A DNA stretch of 64,000 nt from Yersinia alsatica. GTDB taxonomy: Bacteria > Pseudomonadota > Gammaproteobacteria > Enterobacterales > Enterobacteriaceae. The stretch is from contig NZ_CABHWW010000026.1 in assembly GCF_902170305.1 (NCBI RefSeq), forward strand, positions 612,607 to 676,606, written 5' to 3'. Within the stretch, counting starts at the first letter, position 1, and every line of letters starts with the position of its first letter. Positions 47,373 through 56,107 of the stretch are shown one piece after another. The notes below the pieces were generated by a model. It had not been told where the DNA came from and searched no databases. It saw only the letters and a program-made list of their open reading frames with translations. The position numbers and the translations under genes are program-made.

Positions 47373-49262
47373 TCAAATCATAGCCTGTTCAATCAATGGC
47401 GATACATGAACTTTCCAAGAGCTAATCAGTGGTAAACAGGTAATATGATAAATAAGCCAACAAGCATATACAGTTGTAGGGTAATAGCAGTCGCCAGCAG
47501 ATAATTTTCCATGAGCCATCTCATGGCGGAGAGCTGGACCTGGCTTGTAGTTGAATAGCAAATCGATTTCGTTAATGAGGTCTACACCAAATATTTCTTC
47601 AAGCTGCGGTCGAAGAAATGTCAATAATCCAGATAATGAGCGGTCTTCCTGAAGTAGATCGGGTTTTATTTTTGAAGTTTCTCGATTAGCGTTCAGTAGA
47701 ACGTAACGAAGGGAATTTTCTAGCTGAGGTATAAGCAAATAAGAAGCCGATGCATAGTCACCTTGCCAAAATCGTGTGAAGCCCAAGGAGAATAAATGTT
47801 CGTGACCCTGCGGCACAAATGGACTCATATTGACAATGGGGGCAAAGTGGCGTTGCTCCAGAGGAAATCTGCTCATTACATTGAGCCGTGCGGGTTCGAT
47901 AGCACCACCTACAATATGGTGACGAATAATATCGAGATATTGAAGTGATTGTTCCTTAAACCACTCGCTGTCAGGTTCTATTCCGCGGGGAGTTACCGAG
48001 GTTTCAGCATATGTCTTGCCTTCGCGATCTACATAGCTTGAACCAAATAAAGAACCAAAAAAGCTATTCTTTTGATTTTCTAATGCTTGTTCGCGCAATG
48101 TGCTAACTTTTGGAGAAAATGATAGGAGTGCGAACTCGAGCAAGACATCGGGAAGAGTGAGATTTGAGAACACTTTTATCGTGCCCTGTTGCTCTTTTGA
48201 TAAATCAATTGGCACACTGAATTGCCCTTGTTCGTCTAATGCTGCATCTTGTAAATCACGTAACTCCACCCGAAGTGAATCGATTCGTTCCTTAAAACTT
48301 CTCGCGGCTCGAAGTTCACCGATAGCTTTACGGGTCCAATATGCTTTTGCTAATGCAGTACTAACCAGACCTCGCATCCGTAATAACTCTTCTACTGACC
48401 TTTCCTGACAGCGTCTCTGAGCTATGGTGTCGCTAAGTTTTGAATAACCTTTTACTGCTAAATTCCAAACCTCCCGAAGGGCCATAGGATAGCAATCTTG
48501 ATCTATGTTTTGATCGGCCAATCTCTCGGCATCTGAAGCAATTTTAGACCACTCAACTAGCTTATAGCTGGCCCCTAACTCAGCTATTTTTACGAAGGCC
48601 ACATATTGGCTTGTTGTGAGGGCTCGTTCATACATTGCCTCGAAAATATTTTCAATTTCCTGGGGTATGTAGCCACGTCTTTGCGAAAGTGCATTGATCT
48701 GAAGTGAGCGATGAAACAAATTAATAATATCGAGTATAGAATCTTCTTTTTCATGGAATTGAGATGAAAATTTACCGCTAAGACGTTGTTTAATAGTGTC
48801 ACAATAGGCTTCTACTGCTGCAACTGCGGCATCTCTACATTTTCGGTTGTTATACCAAACAACATCGGCTACTCGTGCGCGAAGAGCTGGATGGATTATC
48901 TTATTTACAATTGTTTCTAAAATTTCATTTTGCTCCCCACGAAAATCACTCGCTATGTATGACCGGCTATCGGCCCCTTGCCATTTTGGACTCCAAGGTT
49001 CTGCCGGATCTTCTACTCGTAAATGTAGTGAGCAGAGGACTGCAAGAAGATGATAGCTGCGTTGTGCATGTATGTTGTTAGTGGACTCGGCATCTTTTGC
49101 TAATTTGAATAGTGATTGAGCCATAACGTAATCTTCGCATTGAGAAAAGTCCTTCAATACTGTTGTTAAATCTATGGCAGCTAGATCGTCAGTACATGCA
49201 AGCACCAATGTGGTATTTTCTGAAATAGGATCTTCATTATTTGGGGTGGATGTATTACTCAC
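47373..49262 (-). CDS. HEPN (DUF4209-like) protein, candidate RNase defence factor
   Basis: 629 aa, cytoplasmic, mostly helical. The C-terminal region contains LRHEMAHGKL (R579-x4-H584), which fits both the HEPN RNase signature (R-polar-x3-5-H) and the conserved motif of DUF4209. HEPN proteins are often toxins or abortive-infection RNases. It sits between xis and the recombination operon, where lambdoid prophages carry accessory genes, on the same strand as int. The N-terminal 300 residues are not recognised. The RNase role is inferred from the motif. Confidence 0.6.
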   Translation of the reverse strand: MSNTSTPNNEDPISENTTLVLACTDDLAAIDLTTVLKDFSQCEDYVMAQSLFKLAKDAESTNNIHAQRSYHLLAVLCSLHLRVEDPAEPWSPKWQGADSRSYIASDFRGEQNEILETIVNKIIHPALRARVADVVWYNNRKCRDAAVAAVEAYCDTIKQRLSGKFSSQFHEKEDSILDIINLFHRSLQINALSQRRGYIPQEIENIFEAMYERALTTSQYVAFVKIAELGASYKLVEWSKIASDAERLADQNIDQDCYPMALREVWNLAVKGYSKLSDTIAQRRCQERSVEELLRMRGLVSTALAKAYWTRKAIGELRAARSFKERIDSLRVELRDLQDAALDEQGQFSVPIDLSKEQQGTIKVFSNLTLPDVLLEFALLSFSPKVSTLREQALENQKNSFFGSLFGSSYVDREGKTYAETSVTPRGIEPDSEWFKEQSLQYLDIIRHHIVGGAIEPARLNVMSRFPLEQRHFAPIVNMSPFVPQGHEHLFSLGFTRFWQGDYASASYLLIPQLENSLRYVLLNANRETSKIKPDLLQEDRSLSGLLTFLRPQLEEIFGVDLINEIDLLFNYKPGPALRHEMAHGKLSAGDCYYPTTVYACWLIYHITCLPLISSWKVHVSPLIEQAMI

Positions 49263-49647
49263 AGATTCGCCCTCCTTTCAAATTCTTACTGTTTTTTATG
49301 CCATGAATTTTTATTTTCAACTATTTTTTCTTGTGCTAATACTTAATAATGAGTTAATAGGTAGGAGTAAGTCCGTGTGATAGCAGGTTGAAAAATACTG
49401 AGTGTAATTTTAACCTGTATCATCTGCACAAACTAAAATTATTAACATAGAAACTATTATTCATTTCTAAACTCTTCGAGACTATTTATTAACGGTTGTT
49501 CCTGTTTTGTATATTCTAACCAAAAAAATGGCGAGGGAATATAGTTTGAATGGGTAGAGTTTTCCGCCTTTTTTATTGGTCATTAGTCAATCCTTAGTTT
49601 ATTTTTTCGAAGTCGATTACTCATATCTGTGCTTTTTTCCGCTAAAA
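49263..49647. other. intergenic region upstream of HEPN gene
   Basis: About 385 bp, clearly more AT-rich than its neighbours, likely the promoter of the HEPN gene. No other gene is convincing. Confidence 0.4.
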
Positions 49648-50076
49648 CTAAACCTCCCGTGCCAATCGACTAATAATGTCCCGTTTAGAGGGGATATGGA
49701 GCTGGTAGGCCAGTTGCCATGCTTTGCGCTGAGTTTGGGTCTTGTGCTCTAACATTTTACGGATAGTCATCACTGGTATACCGGTATCGCTGGCAATGAG
49801 GTTTTCATTGTGGCCGGCACGGTGAAACTGATAAATAGCCAGCAAAACCTCTAATGAGTAGCGCTTACGAATGCCAATATTGACCGTATTTACTCGGGGC
49901 ATTCCTCCCCATAAGTTATCACCGGGATAAATCGGTTTTGGCATCGGCTGGTAGGGGTTACCACTGCGGATCTCAGCGCGACAGCGCATTAACCAGATGA
50001 TGCAGGCGGTATAGTTTCCGCGGTCATCTTCTTTGAAATAGCTGCCGGTACTTTGGTTTAGTGCTTCATCCATCAT
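49648..50076 (-). CDS. prophage protein, possible HTH
   Basis: From the ATG at 50076 (AAGGAG 5 bp upstream; a second ATG follows at once) the product has 142 aa. The C-terminal half (LLAIYQFHRAG then NENLIASDTGIPVMTIRKML) looks like a helix-turn-helix. An upstream ATG at 50157 lacks a ribosome site. Last gene of the leftward operon. Not recognised as a named family. Confidence 0.65.
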   Translation of the reverse strand: MMDEALNQSTGSYFKEDDRGNYTACIIWLMRCRAEIRSGNPYQPMPKPIYPGDNLWGGMPRVNTVNIGIRKRYSLEVLLAIYQFHRAGHNENLIASDTGIPVMTIRKMLEHKTQTQRKAWQLAYQLHIPSKRDIISRLAREV

Positions 50077-50202
50077 GAAGACTCCTTTTGATTCTTGCGC
50101 CCGAACCGGGCGCAGGGATGACTCCAGCACACTGGCAGTTGTTGCCTGTGTGGTCATTTGGGTTATCTGTGAATTACCTGCAGTTGACAGGTTATGAAAG
50201 GA

Positions 50203-51810
50203 TTACTGCGTGATAGAGAAATAGCGGATCCGGCCAGCTTTCACCGCGTTATATAGGCGGTTAACTGTTTCAGTCGTGAGTTCAATACCTGCTGCGACCA
50301 AATCGGCATCAATTTGCGCAATCCAGTTAACAGGCTTGTCTGCTGCAGTCTTATTTACAGGACTACCTAGTTTGTCTGGAAAACTTACAGAACCTGTGGG
50401 GTGCAATGATTGATGCGAAACGGTATCTGCCCCAACAGTGACTGTTTCTGCGGGGATTTCTGCGGCGGCGGCAAGTTGCCGTTTTTTCAATTCTTCCTGT
50501 TGTTGGTCTGCCTGTAGTCGCTGCTGTTCCTCAATTTGTTTTTGCTTGGCGATGCGTTGCTCAATCATCAACGCTAAATGCTCGTGCTCATGGCCGATTA
50601 TTTGGTTGATGTCAGCAAACAGATTTTTATAAGCCGGTTCAACATCCACAAATAGCGCCAAGTTGGCCTGATATTTCTCGGCTAATTGGTTTGCAGCAAT
50701 CTTGGCTCTGGCCAGCTCATCGTTGGCAGCACTTTGCAAAGAGGTCAGGGTTTTCTTGCCTTTGATAGCAGTGGCAAAATCAGCCGGGATAGTCGGTAGC
50801 GTAACGATAGCCAACTGTTTATTGATACTGGTAATATGCTCGGAAAGAGCGATTTTTACTTTATTCAGTATCTCAAGACGAATAGCTTCTTTGCGCAACT
50901 TAACTAATTTTGACAGGTCCAGCCGCTTGTTTCGCATTTCATCACGCAAGGTATCAATGGTGCGGAACAGTAAATCAATCTGCTCAGTTTTAGACAGCGC
51001 CTGCTGTTTAATCAAATCCAGTTCTTTCTCGGCTTTTTCACAGAACTTAACCGTTTCTTCTGCGTCAGCGAAGTCCTGATCGGTCACCAAGTTAGTGTTG
51101 ATGGATTCAATAAAGGCCAGTGCCTGATTCTGGTAGACAGTCAGGTTTGATTCTTTTACCGCGCCCTCGATCTCCACCAATAGGGCAGGGAGGCGCATTA
51201 AGGCTTTACCTTGCGGGGTATCTTTTATCTCAGGGGCTGTGTAACCGTTCAGATCCTGCTCAAACTGCTGCCAGCCTGCCATTAATGCTTCGCGGCGGCC
51301 CGGTACCGGTAAATACTCCATCCAGACAAAGTTTTCTTCGGTGCCATCCGATACCACAAAAATGACTTTTTCGGCATCACTCACAAGGAGCTGTTGCTCG
51401 AGCTGCCAGTAATATTCTGGTGGCAGGTCTTTATCTTTTGCCGCTTGGGCCAGAGTGGCATTCCACATTTTGTGTTCGAACAACACATCTTCCATCATGG
51501 TCATACCATCAAAGGAAGCCAACAAATAGCCATCGTCATCGATGGCCGTAGCAGGGAATAATTCGTTGCCAATAATAGATTCCACGATTACCCGCGCAGT
51601 GGCTTCCTGCGCGTGGCCTTTATCAAACAAATTAGTTTGTACCCAATCGCTGAATTCCCGTTCTGATCCGGTAGCCTTCATGCTCAGTAATTCATCGCGG
51701 CGCATTTTACTGGAGGCTGCCATCATCACTGGGGCTTCGCTGGCGGTGAAATGGCGACTGCGTAGAGCATGCCATTCAGGCGTGCCTTGCTGGACATTAA
51801 TGATTTGCAT
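50203..51810 (-). CDS. YqaJ-type recombination exonuclease
   Basis: 535 aa. Residues 1-200 are a lambda-exonuclease/YqaJ-fold nuclease: GTPEWHALRSRHFTASE at the start, GHAQEATAR, ASFDG and FEHKMW give the acidic and lysine active site. The rest is a long coiled, Glu/Lys-rich tail with a C-terminal helical part, function unclear. It makes 3' single strands for the annealase encoded just upstream (overlap of 14 bp). Part of a Red/RecET-like module. Confidence 0.88.
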   Translation of the reverse strand: MQIINVQQGTPEWHALRSRHFTASEAPVMMAASSKMRRDELLSMKATGSEREFSDWVQTNLFDKGHAQEATARVIVESIIGNELFPATAIDDDGYLLASFDGMTMMEDVLFEHKMWNATLAQAAKDKDLPPEYYWQLEQQLLVSDAEKVIFVVSDGTEENFVWMEYLPVPGRREALMAGWQQFEQDLNGYTAPEIKDTPQGKALMRLPALLVEIEGAVKESNLTVYQNQALAFIESINTNLVTDQDFADAEETVKFCEKAEKELDLIKQQALSKTEQIDLLFRTIDTLRDEMRNKRLDLSKLVKLRKEAIRLEILNKVKIALSEHITSINKQLAIVTLPTIPADFATAIKGKKTLTSLQSAANDELARAKIAANQLAEKYQANLALFVDVEPAYKNLFADINQIIGHEHEHLALMIEQRIAKQKQIEEQQRLQADQQQEELKKRQLAAAAEIPAETVTVGADTVSHQSLHPTGSVSFPDKLGSPVNKTAADKPVNWIAQIDADLVAAGIELTTETVNRLYNAVKAGRIRYFSITQ

Positions 51811-52642
51811 CTTCTGCCTCCAGATATTCGATGGATTTGATTTGTGCCGAGGTGAGGGTGTATTTACTTTCGATTGTGTTGATGATTTGCGCGGCGGTTT
51901 TCTTGCCCTTGCTGATTAATGTTGTCCAGTCAGCAAGAGCGCGTTGAAATTGTTCCGCGCTATATTCTGGTAGTGCCTGCGATTGAGTAGGTTGTTGGGT
52001 GCCTTGGTTGTGTTCTTTACCTTCATTCACATCAAGACTTTTACCTTCCATTTCTTCTGCTGTTGGCTGCTGACCAATTTCAGGCCAACCTTTACGCAAT
52101 GCCTGCGCTTCCGCACATTTGGCTAGTTGTCCATAAGGCCGCTTTTTCCACATGGCATTGGGTGCCTGGGTATCACGGCCCGCGGTGGCATAGTTTTCCA
52201 GCCAATACTCCTTCGCACTGAACTCCACGATAGTGCCGTTAGGCATGAGTTTGCTCAGGGTGTATTTGCACCACTGAGGGAAAGTGATTTCTATCCCGTT
52301 AAAGTTTTGCGTGAGGTCAGGGCCAAACTCTGGTTCCTGCGCTCCGGCATAGTTACCGGAGCGGTCTGCCTGTATGCGATACAGTCCAACGCCGGGCATC
52401 ACCACATCGCGCATTTCATATTTACCGGTTAGAGCATCTTTCACGCTCATAGGAACCAAATGCACGGGTTTCATCAACGGATCTAACTGGCGGGCGCGGC
52501 AATAACTCACAGCCATGATGACTGAATCATCTTTAGCACCAGGGTAAATACTATTTTTCAGCGCGTTCCACGTTGGTTCGTCAATATTCAACCCAACCAC
52601 GGCGGGCGGAAGAGTATTGGTTGTTACTGCTTGGGTGGTCAT
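51797..52642 (-). CDS. Bet/RecT-type single-strand annealing protein
   Basis: 281 aa with the annealase core AVSYCRARQLDPLMKPVHLV and GVGLYRIQADRSG, and WKKRPYGQLAKCAEAQALRKGWP, typical of phage Bet/RecT proteins. It anneals homologous single strands produced by the YqaJ exonuclease whose gene overlaps its 3' end. Its start carries the prophage's shared leader (GAGGACTGACCCATG). Confidence 0.9.
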   Translation of the reverse strand: MTTQAVTTNTLPPAVVGLNIDEPTWNALKNSIYPGAKDDSVIMAVSYCRARQLDPLMKPVHLVPMSVKDALTGKYEMRDVVMPGVGLYRIQADRSGNYAGAQEPEFGPDLTQNFNGIEITFPQWCKYTLSKLMPNGTIVEFSAKEYWLENYATAGRDTQAPNAMWKKRPYGQLAKCAEAQALRKGWPEIGQQPTAEEMEGKSLDVNEGKEHNQGTQQPTQSQALPEYSAEQFQRALADWTTLISKGKKTAAQIINTIESKYTLTSAQIKSIEYLEAEDANH

Positions 52643-52652
52643 GGGTCAGTCC

Positions 52653-52802
52653 TCAGATTTTGACAGCGATAGCCAGAAACATGAATGCACCTAAAACGCA
52701 GGCAAAGAAGAATTTCAGGCCAGATTGTTTTGGGTAGTCGTGGATGTTGTCACTGGTAACGCGGTGGCGGTATTGGAGTTTCTTGATGAATTCGATAGTC
52801 AT
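52653..52802 (-). CDS. small prophage membrane protein (49 aa)
   Basis: From ATG 52802 (GGGA upstream): a basic polar first half (KKLQYRHRVTSDNIHDYPK) and one hydrophobic helix (FFFACVLGAFMFLAIAV). It ends 10 bp before the bet start, in the same direction, and fits a compact leftward operon. Not recognised. Confidence 0.6.
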   Translation of the reverse strand: MTIEFIKKLQYRHRVTSDNIHDYPKQSGLKFFFACVLGAFMFLAIAVKI

Positions 52803-52911
52803 GGTATGCTTTCCCATGGTTGGGTTTGGTCACTCAACCACGCTGATAATAATCCTCGTGGTTATTGTTCAGTCCTCAGTAGGTTTGCGGTTGGTCCCGC
52901 ACTCCTGGGAT

Positions 52912-52939
52912 AGCCCCGGCTTAATCGCTGGGGCTTTTC
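52912..52939 (+). terminator. terminator-like hairpin before secreted-protein gene
   Basis: agccccggc/gctggggct stem with TTTTCTCTTTT on the plus side, 31 bp before the next plus-strand gene. Confidence 0.7.
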
Positions 52940-52970
52940 TCTTTTAGGATATGGATAAGTAAGAAAAGGT

Positions 52971-53621
52971 ATGAAAAGACAACTTGCAGTTTTATTAACA
53001 TCAATTCTTAGTATTCCATCAGTGTTTGCTGTAGATATTCCAGCCATGGAAAAAGTCATGCGTGAAGGCATGCAGAACCCGAAAACAGTGGAATATCGGT
53101 CAATCACTGAAGTAACCAACTCTACCGGCGAAACGTTTGTTTGTGGTGAGGTCCGTATTACAGGGGGAAATAGTCAAGAGGCTGATTTCATTCCCTTCGC
53201 TTATACTCAACACAAAACGATCTACGTGAGTTCAGATCTATCTAAGAATGAGAAAAGTGAGTATCGTCTGACTGGATGTGAAGGCAAAGAATCAGAGGCG
53301 TCCTGGTATAAGACTCTAACGATATTAGATACAAACTGCCTTGCCGGTTTTCAAACACTAACAGCCTATTTCAGCGAAGGAAAATCAGACGAGCTTGCTA
53401 TCGCCGCAGGCGTTAGCGTTTGGGATGATTTCAATAAAAAAATAGGAAAATCAGCTGATGCTGAATTTAATAAATCGGCTTATTACTATTTAAGATCGAT
53501 ATTAAATCAGGCTAAGGCTAACCCAGAAATGGGAGCTGAGATTAAAGCAGATCCAATAGCAACAAAGAATGAATTCCTTGCTAATTGCAGAGCTATTTTT
53601 ATTGAAAAGGCTATCAAATAA
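52971..53621 (+). CDS. secreted protein carried by the prophage (moron)
   Basis: 216 aa with a clear signal peptide (KRQLAVLLTSILSIPSVFA, cut after residue 20). The mature part has four or more cysteines (FVCGEV, LTGCEG, DTNCLAG, ANCRAI) consistent with a periplasmic or secreted disulfide protein. It lies on the opposite strand inside the leftward operon with a terminator in front, a moron layout. No family recognised; a host-fitness role is only a guess. Confidence 0.75.
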   Translation: MKRQLAVLLTSILSIPSVFAVDIPAMEKVMREGMQNPKTVEYRSITEVTNSTGETFVCGEVRITGGNSQEADFIPFAYTQHKTIYVSSDLSKNEKSEYRLTGCEGKESEASWYKTLTILDTNCLAGFQTLTAYFSEGKSDELAIAAGVSVWDDFNKKIGKSADAEFNKSAYYYLRSILNQAKANPEMGAEIKADPIATKNEFLANCRAIFIEKAIK

Positions 53622-53639
53622 TTATCGCGGTTATCATTT

Positions 53640-53966
53640 CTAGTCTATGAAGGTGGTTTGTGTTGCGTCTAACTCCATGGCTCTTTCTGCCTTGGCAACA
53701 CGGAGAAATATTTCCTCCTGTACCTCATCCAGATAGAGTTCCATGGCAGTTGTTTCGGTAAGTGCCGTAAGATAATGGGTACTTGCGCCCGCAATAAAGC
53801 AGCCATTTTTGACAGCGGACTTAAAAGCACTGAGCATTTTCGAATGGCGACGTAAGAACTCAATCCGCTTGCCTAATTCCTCTTGCTCATCAGGATCCGA
53901 AATCAATAAGCGGTCATACTGTTCCAGCGATTGCTCAACCATTCGCTGATAGTTGTATTCATTCAT
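53640..53966 (-). CDS. prophage protein of unknown function
   Basis: 108 aa, helical, acidic at both ends (LLISDPDEQEELGKRIEFL; VQEEIFLRVAKAERAMELD). No motif of known activity. It belongs to the leftward operon, between the moron gene and a terminator. Confidence 0.65.
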   Translation of the reverse strand: MNEYNYQRMVEQSLEQYDRLLISDPDEQEELGKRIEFLRRHSKMLSAFKSAVKNGCFIAGASTHYLTALTETTAMELYLDEVQEEIFLRVAKAERAMELDATQTTFID

Positions 53967-53984
53967 AGGCCCTTCTTATTCATA

Positions 53985-54012
53985 TAATAAAAAAGACCAC
54001 ATAAGTGGCCTT
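53985..54012 (-). terminator. terminator of membrane coiled-coil gene
   Basis: GGCCAC-ttat-GTGGTC stem with T6 on the minus strand, downstream of the gene ending at 54046. Confidence 0.8.
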
Positions 54013-54016
54013 TAAA

Positions 54017-54026
54017 GGGGGGGGGG
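54017..54026. repeat. homopolymer of ten G
   Basis: Ten consecutive G bases between a gene stop (54046) and its terminator. Likely unstable in length in the population or in sequencing. Confidence 0.9.
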
Positions 54027-54045
54027 ATATTAAATAATATGCTGG

Positions 54046-55089
54046 TTAGGTATCATTTTTAGCCGGGGGATCTGAATCTTCCTGGTTTTCAGTTGGGTCA
54101 GTATCTCTAGACGAATTTATGATTGTTGGAATGGCTGAGATTCCTTTACCCATACTCCAATTAGCTACGTTTAGTTTTTCCCCAAACTTTACCCCTTCAA
54201 GTAACTCTTTTGGGACGTTACCAAAATTAAGATCACTTTTAAGTATTGAACCTAATTCTTTGGCAACAGGGGATTCAGCTATTTTGATTAACTCTTTGAG
54301 GTTGTTGGGTAGGACAGAAGCAGGATTATACAATGCTGAAACCTGAGACATAATTTCTTTATTAGCTAAATATTTCCCATCTTTGAATGCAGGAGATCCG
54401 AGTACCTTTGCTACAGTAATGTTTCTTTGTTTGGTTGTAGATTGACCCTCTTTTCTATTTGATTCTTTTATTTTACCCTTGAGACCAACTAATATATTTT
54501 CGCTTTCATTTATTTCATTTTGAAGACTTATTGATTTTTCACTGAGGGTAGATATCGTCTCATTTGCACTTTTAATCTGTTTTTCAAGTGTCTCTATCGA
54601 GAGGTTTAATGTTTCATAATGGGTATTTAATGCATCCATATTTAGTTTTGATTTAAGCTGTGATTCTTCTTCCTCAGCTAATTTCGTAGCAATTTTTGCT
54701 TTTTCCAAGTATTCCGCATTGTCGCTCTTAACTTTTGATTGTGCGACATGGCTAATTGTTTCATAGGCGCGAGTTTTTTGTTTTCTAATAAAACCCTCAG
54801 AAATATTTTCATACTGTAAATGAAGGAGACGGATAGCTACGCCAAGATAAGGAAATGCAACCGCAATAATAAAGGCGGAAATTGCTGGAAGAATAAGAGA
54901 GTTAAGATGCCAAGGATCAAGTTTTCCAGCGAGAACAGCAATCCGCTCTTCAATCGGTTTCTTGCTAAGAGTAACAATGAGCACTGATTGCCAATTGAAG
55001 TATAACCAAGAGAGGATAAAACAAAAGAAAAACGGATTCCGTACTCTATCGATAACGGTTTCTTTAACTGACTTCAACAGATCATTCAT
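54046..55089 (-). CDS. prophage membrane protein with coiled coil
   Basis: About 347 aa from ATG 55089 (GGCGG upstream; an ATG at 55113 is possible). Two hydrophobic segments near residues 20-40 and 65-90, then a long coiled coil (about 120-215, heptads such as ETLEKQIKSANETISTLSEK) and a polar C-terminus. It is flanked by its own terminator, so it may be expressed in the lysogen. Possible superinfection-exclusion or stress factor; not recognised. Confidence 0.65.
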   Translation of the reverse strand: MNDLLKSVKETVIDRVRNPFFFCFILSWLYFNWQSVLIVTLSKKPIEERIAVLAGKLDPWHLNSLILPAISAFIIAVAFPYLGVAIRLLHLQYENISEGFIRKQKTRAYETISHVAQSKVKSDNAEYLEKAKIATKLAEEEESQLKSKLNMDALNTHYETLNLSIETLEKQIKSANETISTLSEKSISLQNEINESENILVGLKGKIKESNRKEGQSTTKQRNITVAKVLGSPAFKDGKYLANKEIMSQVSALYNPASVLPNNLKELIKIAESPVAKELGSILKSDLNFGNVPKELLEGVKFGEKLNVANWSMGKGISAIPTIINSSRDTDPTENQEDSDPPAKNDT

Positions 55090-55236
55090 TAGACCGCCTA
55101 AAATAGCCATCAATTATTAAGATATTCTACTTAATTTAATGAATAAACGATAGGCGTTGACCTCCCAATATTCGCGAGTTAAACCTGAGTGCGACACAGG
55201 CAAATGCCCCGAAGAGCAGGGCCAAGAGAAGATCTC

Positions 55237-55506
55237 TTATTCGCCGTCTTTCTTTTCGTTAATGCGTTGGAATGTATAACGCTCGGTATCCGCTTTAATA
55301 TTGCGGTAGAAATGGGAACCAATTGATTCGGCGCCAGAGAATGCCGCGTAATCATCTGCGGACACATTTTGATAGTAATACAGAGCAGCCGGTTCACCTT
55401 TCGACTTAAAACGAATCGCCAGAGTGTTGTTAACTGGGTCATGGCCGATGCTGTGGATCTGGGAAGATTCAATCTGCTTCATACTAATTGCTGGTAAATT
55501 GCTCAT
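55237..55506 (-). CDS. KTSC-domain protein
   Basis: 89 aa with the KTSC fold pattern: SSQIHSIGHD, then LAIRFKSKGEPAALYYYQNV, and a C-terminal SIGSHFYRNIKADTERY. These small proteins are common in phages and bacteria; the function is not known. AAGGAACCAAT precedes the ATG. In the leftward early operon. Confidence 0.8.
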   Translation of the reverse strand: MSNLPAISMKQIESSQIHSIGHDPVNNTLAIRFKSKGEPAALYYYQNVSADDYAAFSGAESIGSHFYRNIKADTERYTFQRINEKKDGE

Positions 55507-55514
55507 ATTGGTTC

Positions 55515-55555
55515 CTTTTAGGTAAAAAAAAGAGCCACAGCCTAAGCTGTAGCTC
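55515..55555 (-). terminator. strong terminator after first leftward gene
   Basis: GAGCTACAGC-ttag-GCTGTGGCTC stem with T8 on the minus strand. It lies directly after the candidate N gene and before the KTSC gene, like tL1 of lambda. Confidence 0.88.
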
Positions 55556-55589
55556 CGATGGTTTATTTTGCTTTCCTGCTAATTAATGC

Positions 55590-55835
55590 TTAACGAACGC
55601 CGCGAGGTAACTGACTGCAACCACTCATCTTTTGGCGGGCAACTGCTGCAATCCGCTTTTCTGGATCTGCTGAAGTTCGGGGCTTGCTGGGTACTGCTGA
55701 TATGTCTGGCATCGGTTTGCACCGCACCATCACTAATACTGCTTTTTCAACTCGGTTACTTTCACGTTTTACCAGTGCCTGGATATGGGCATTACGTTTT
55801 TTTGCCATACGCTTTTGTCGAGATGTTGTGGCCAT
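55590..55835 (-). CDS. candidate N-like antiterminator (small basic protein)
   Basis: 81 aa, strongly basic N-terminus (TSRQKRMAKKRNAHIQALVK) like the arginine-rich RNA-binding helix of lambdoid N proteins, and a C-terminus ending SQLPRGVR. It is the first gene of the leftward transcript, next to the operator, with a BoxA-like site in its leader and a strong terminator behind. N proteins diverge too much for sequence identity, so this rests on position and charge. Starts with the shared leader GAGGACTGACCAATG. Confidence 0.5.
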   Translation of the reverse strand: MATTSRQKRMAKKRNAHIQALVKRESNRVEKAVLVMVRCKPMPDISAVPSKPRTSADPEKRIAAVARQKMSGCSQLPRGVR

Positions 55836-55954
55836 TGGTCAGTCCTCAGTAGTGTCTATCACCGCTATACCCTCATAGAAGGCACACTGGTGATTCGTGG
55901 TTTAGCTGAGCCGTGACCGGTACACGCGGACCGTTTTAGTGTCACTTAACCTAT

Positions 55955-55966
55955 TTGTTAAAGAGC
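55955..55966 (-). promoter_or_regulatory. BoxA-like antitermination element
   Basis: GCTCTTTAACAA on the minus strand equals the BoxA of rrn operons and matches phage nut BoxA. It lies in the leader of the leftward transcript. A clear BoxB hairpin was not found. Confidence 0.6.
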
Positions 55967-55989
55967 TTATCCTTATGGGATGTTTGAAA

Positions 55990-56047
55990 GGTACAACTAT
56001 ACCGGTACTTTTGCAACTAAAAAGATCGAAAAGTTTCGGTACTTTTG
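55990..56047. promoter_or_regulatory. left operator region (OL)
   Basis: Contains GGTACAACTATACC (55990-56003), the same GGTA-yAAyTn-TACC form as in the right operator, and two direct copies of CGGTACTTTTG (56003-56013, 56037-56047). It should bind the CI repressor and Cro. Confidence 0.6.
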
Positions 56048-56069
56048 TGTTGGGATAAATTTGAGACAA

Positions 56070-56092
56070 AAAAACCGGCATTTGCCGGTTAA
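56070..56092 (-). terminator. terminator of repressor operon
   Basis: aaccggca/tgccggtt stem with T7 on the minus strand, 15 bp past the stop of the membrane protein gene. Confidence 0.9.
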
Positions 56093-56107
56093 TTCAGATG
56101 GTATAGA

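Noticed and set aside
49174..49380. 68-codon plus-strand ORF at the start of the HEPN gene
   Set aside because: Overlaps the HEPN start and promoter region, no ribosome site, hydrophobic AT-rich tail typical of chance frames.
55586..55852. 88-codon plus-strand ORF with hydrophobic content opposite the N-like gene
   Set aside because: The minus-strand frame has the shared leader, operon position and terminator; the plus frame lacks a ribosome site.
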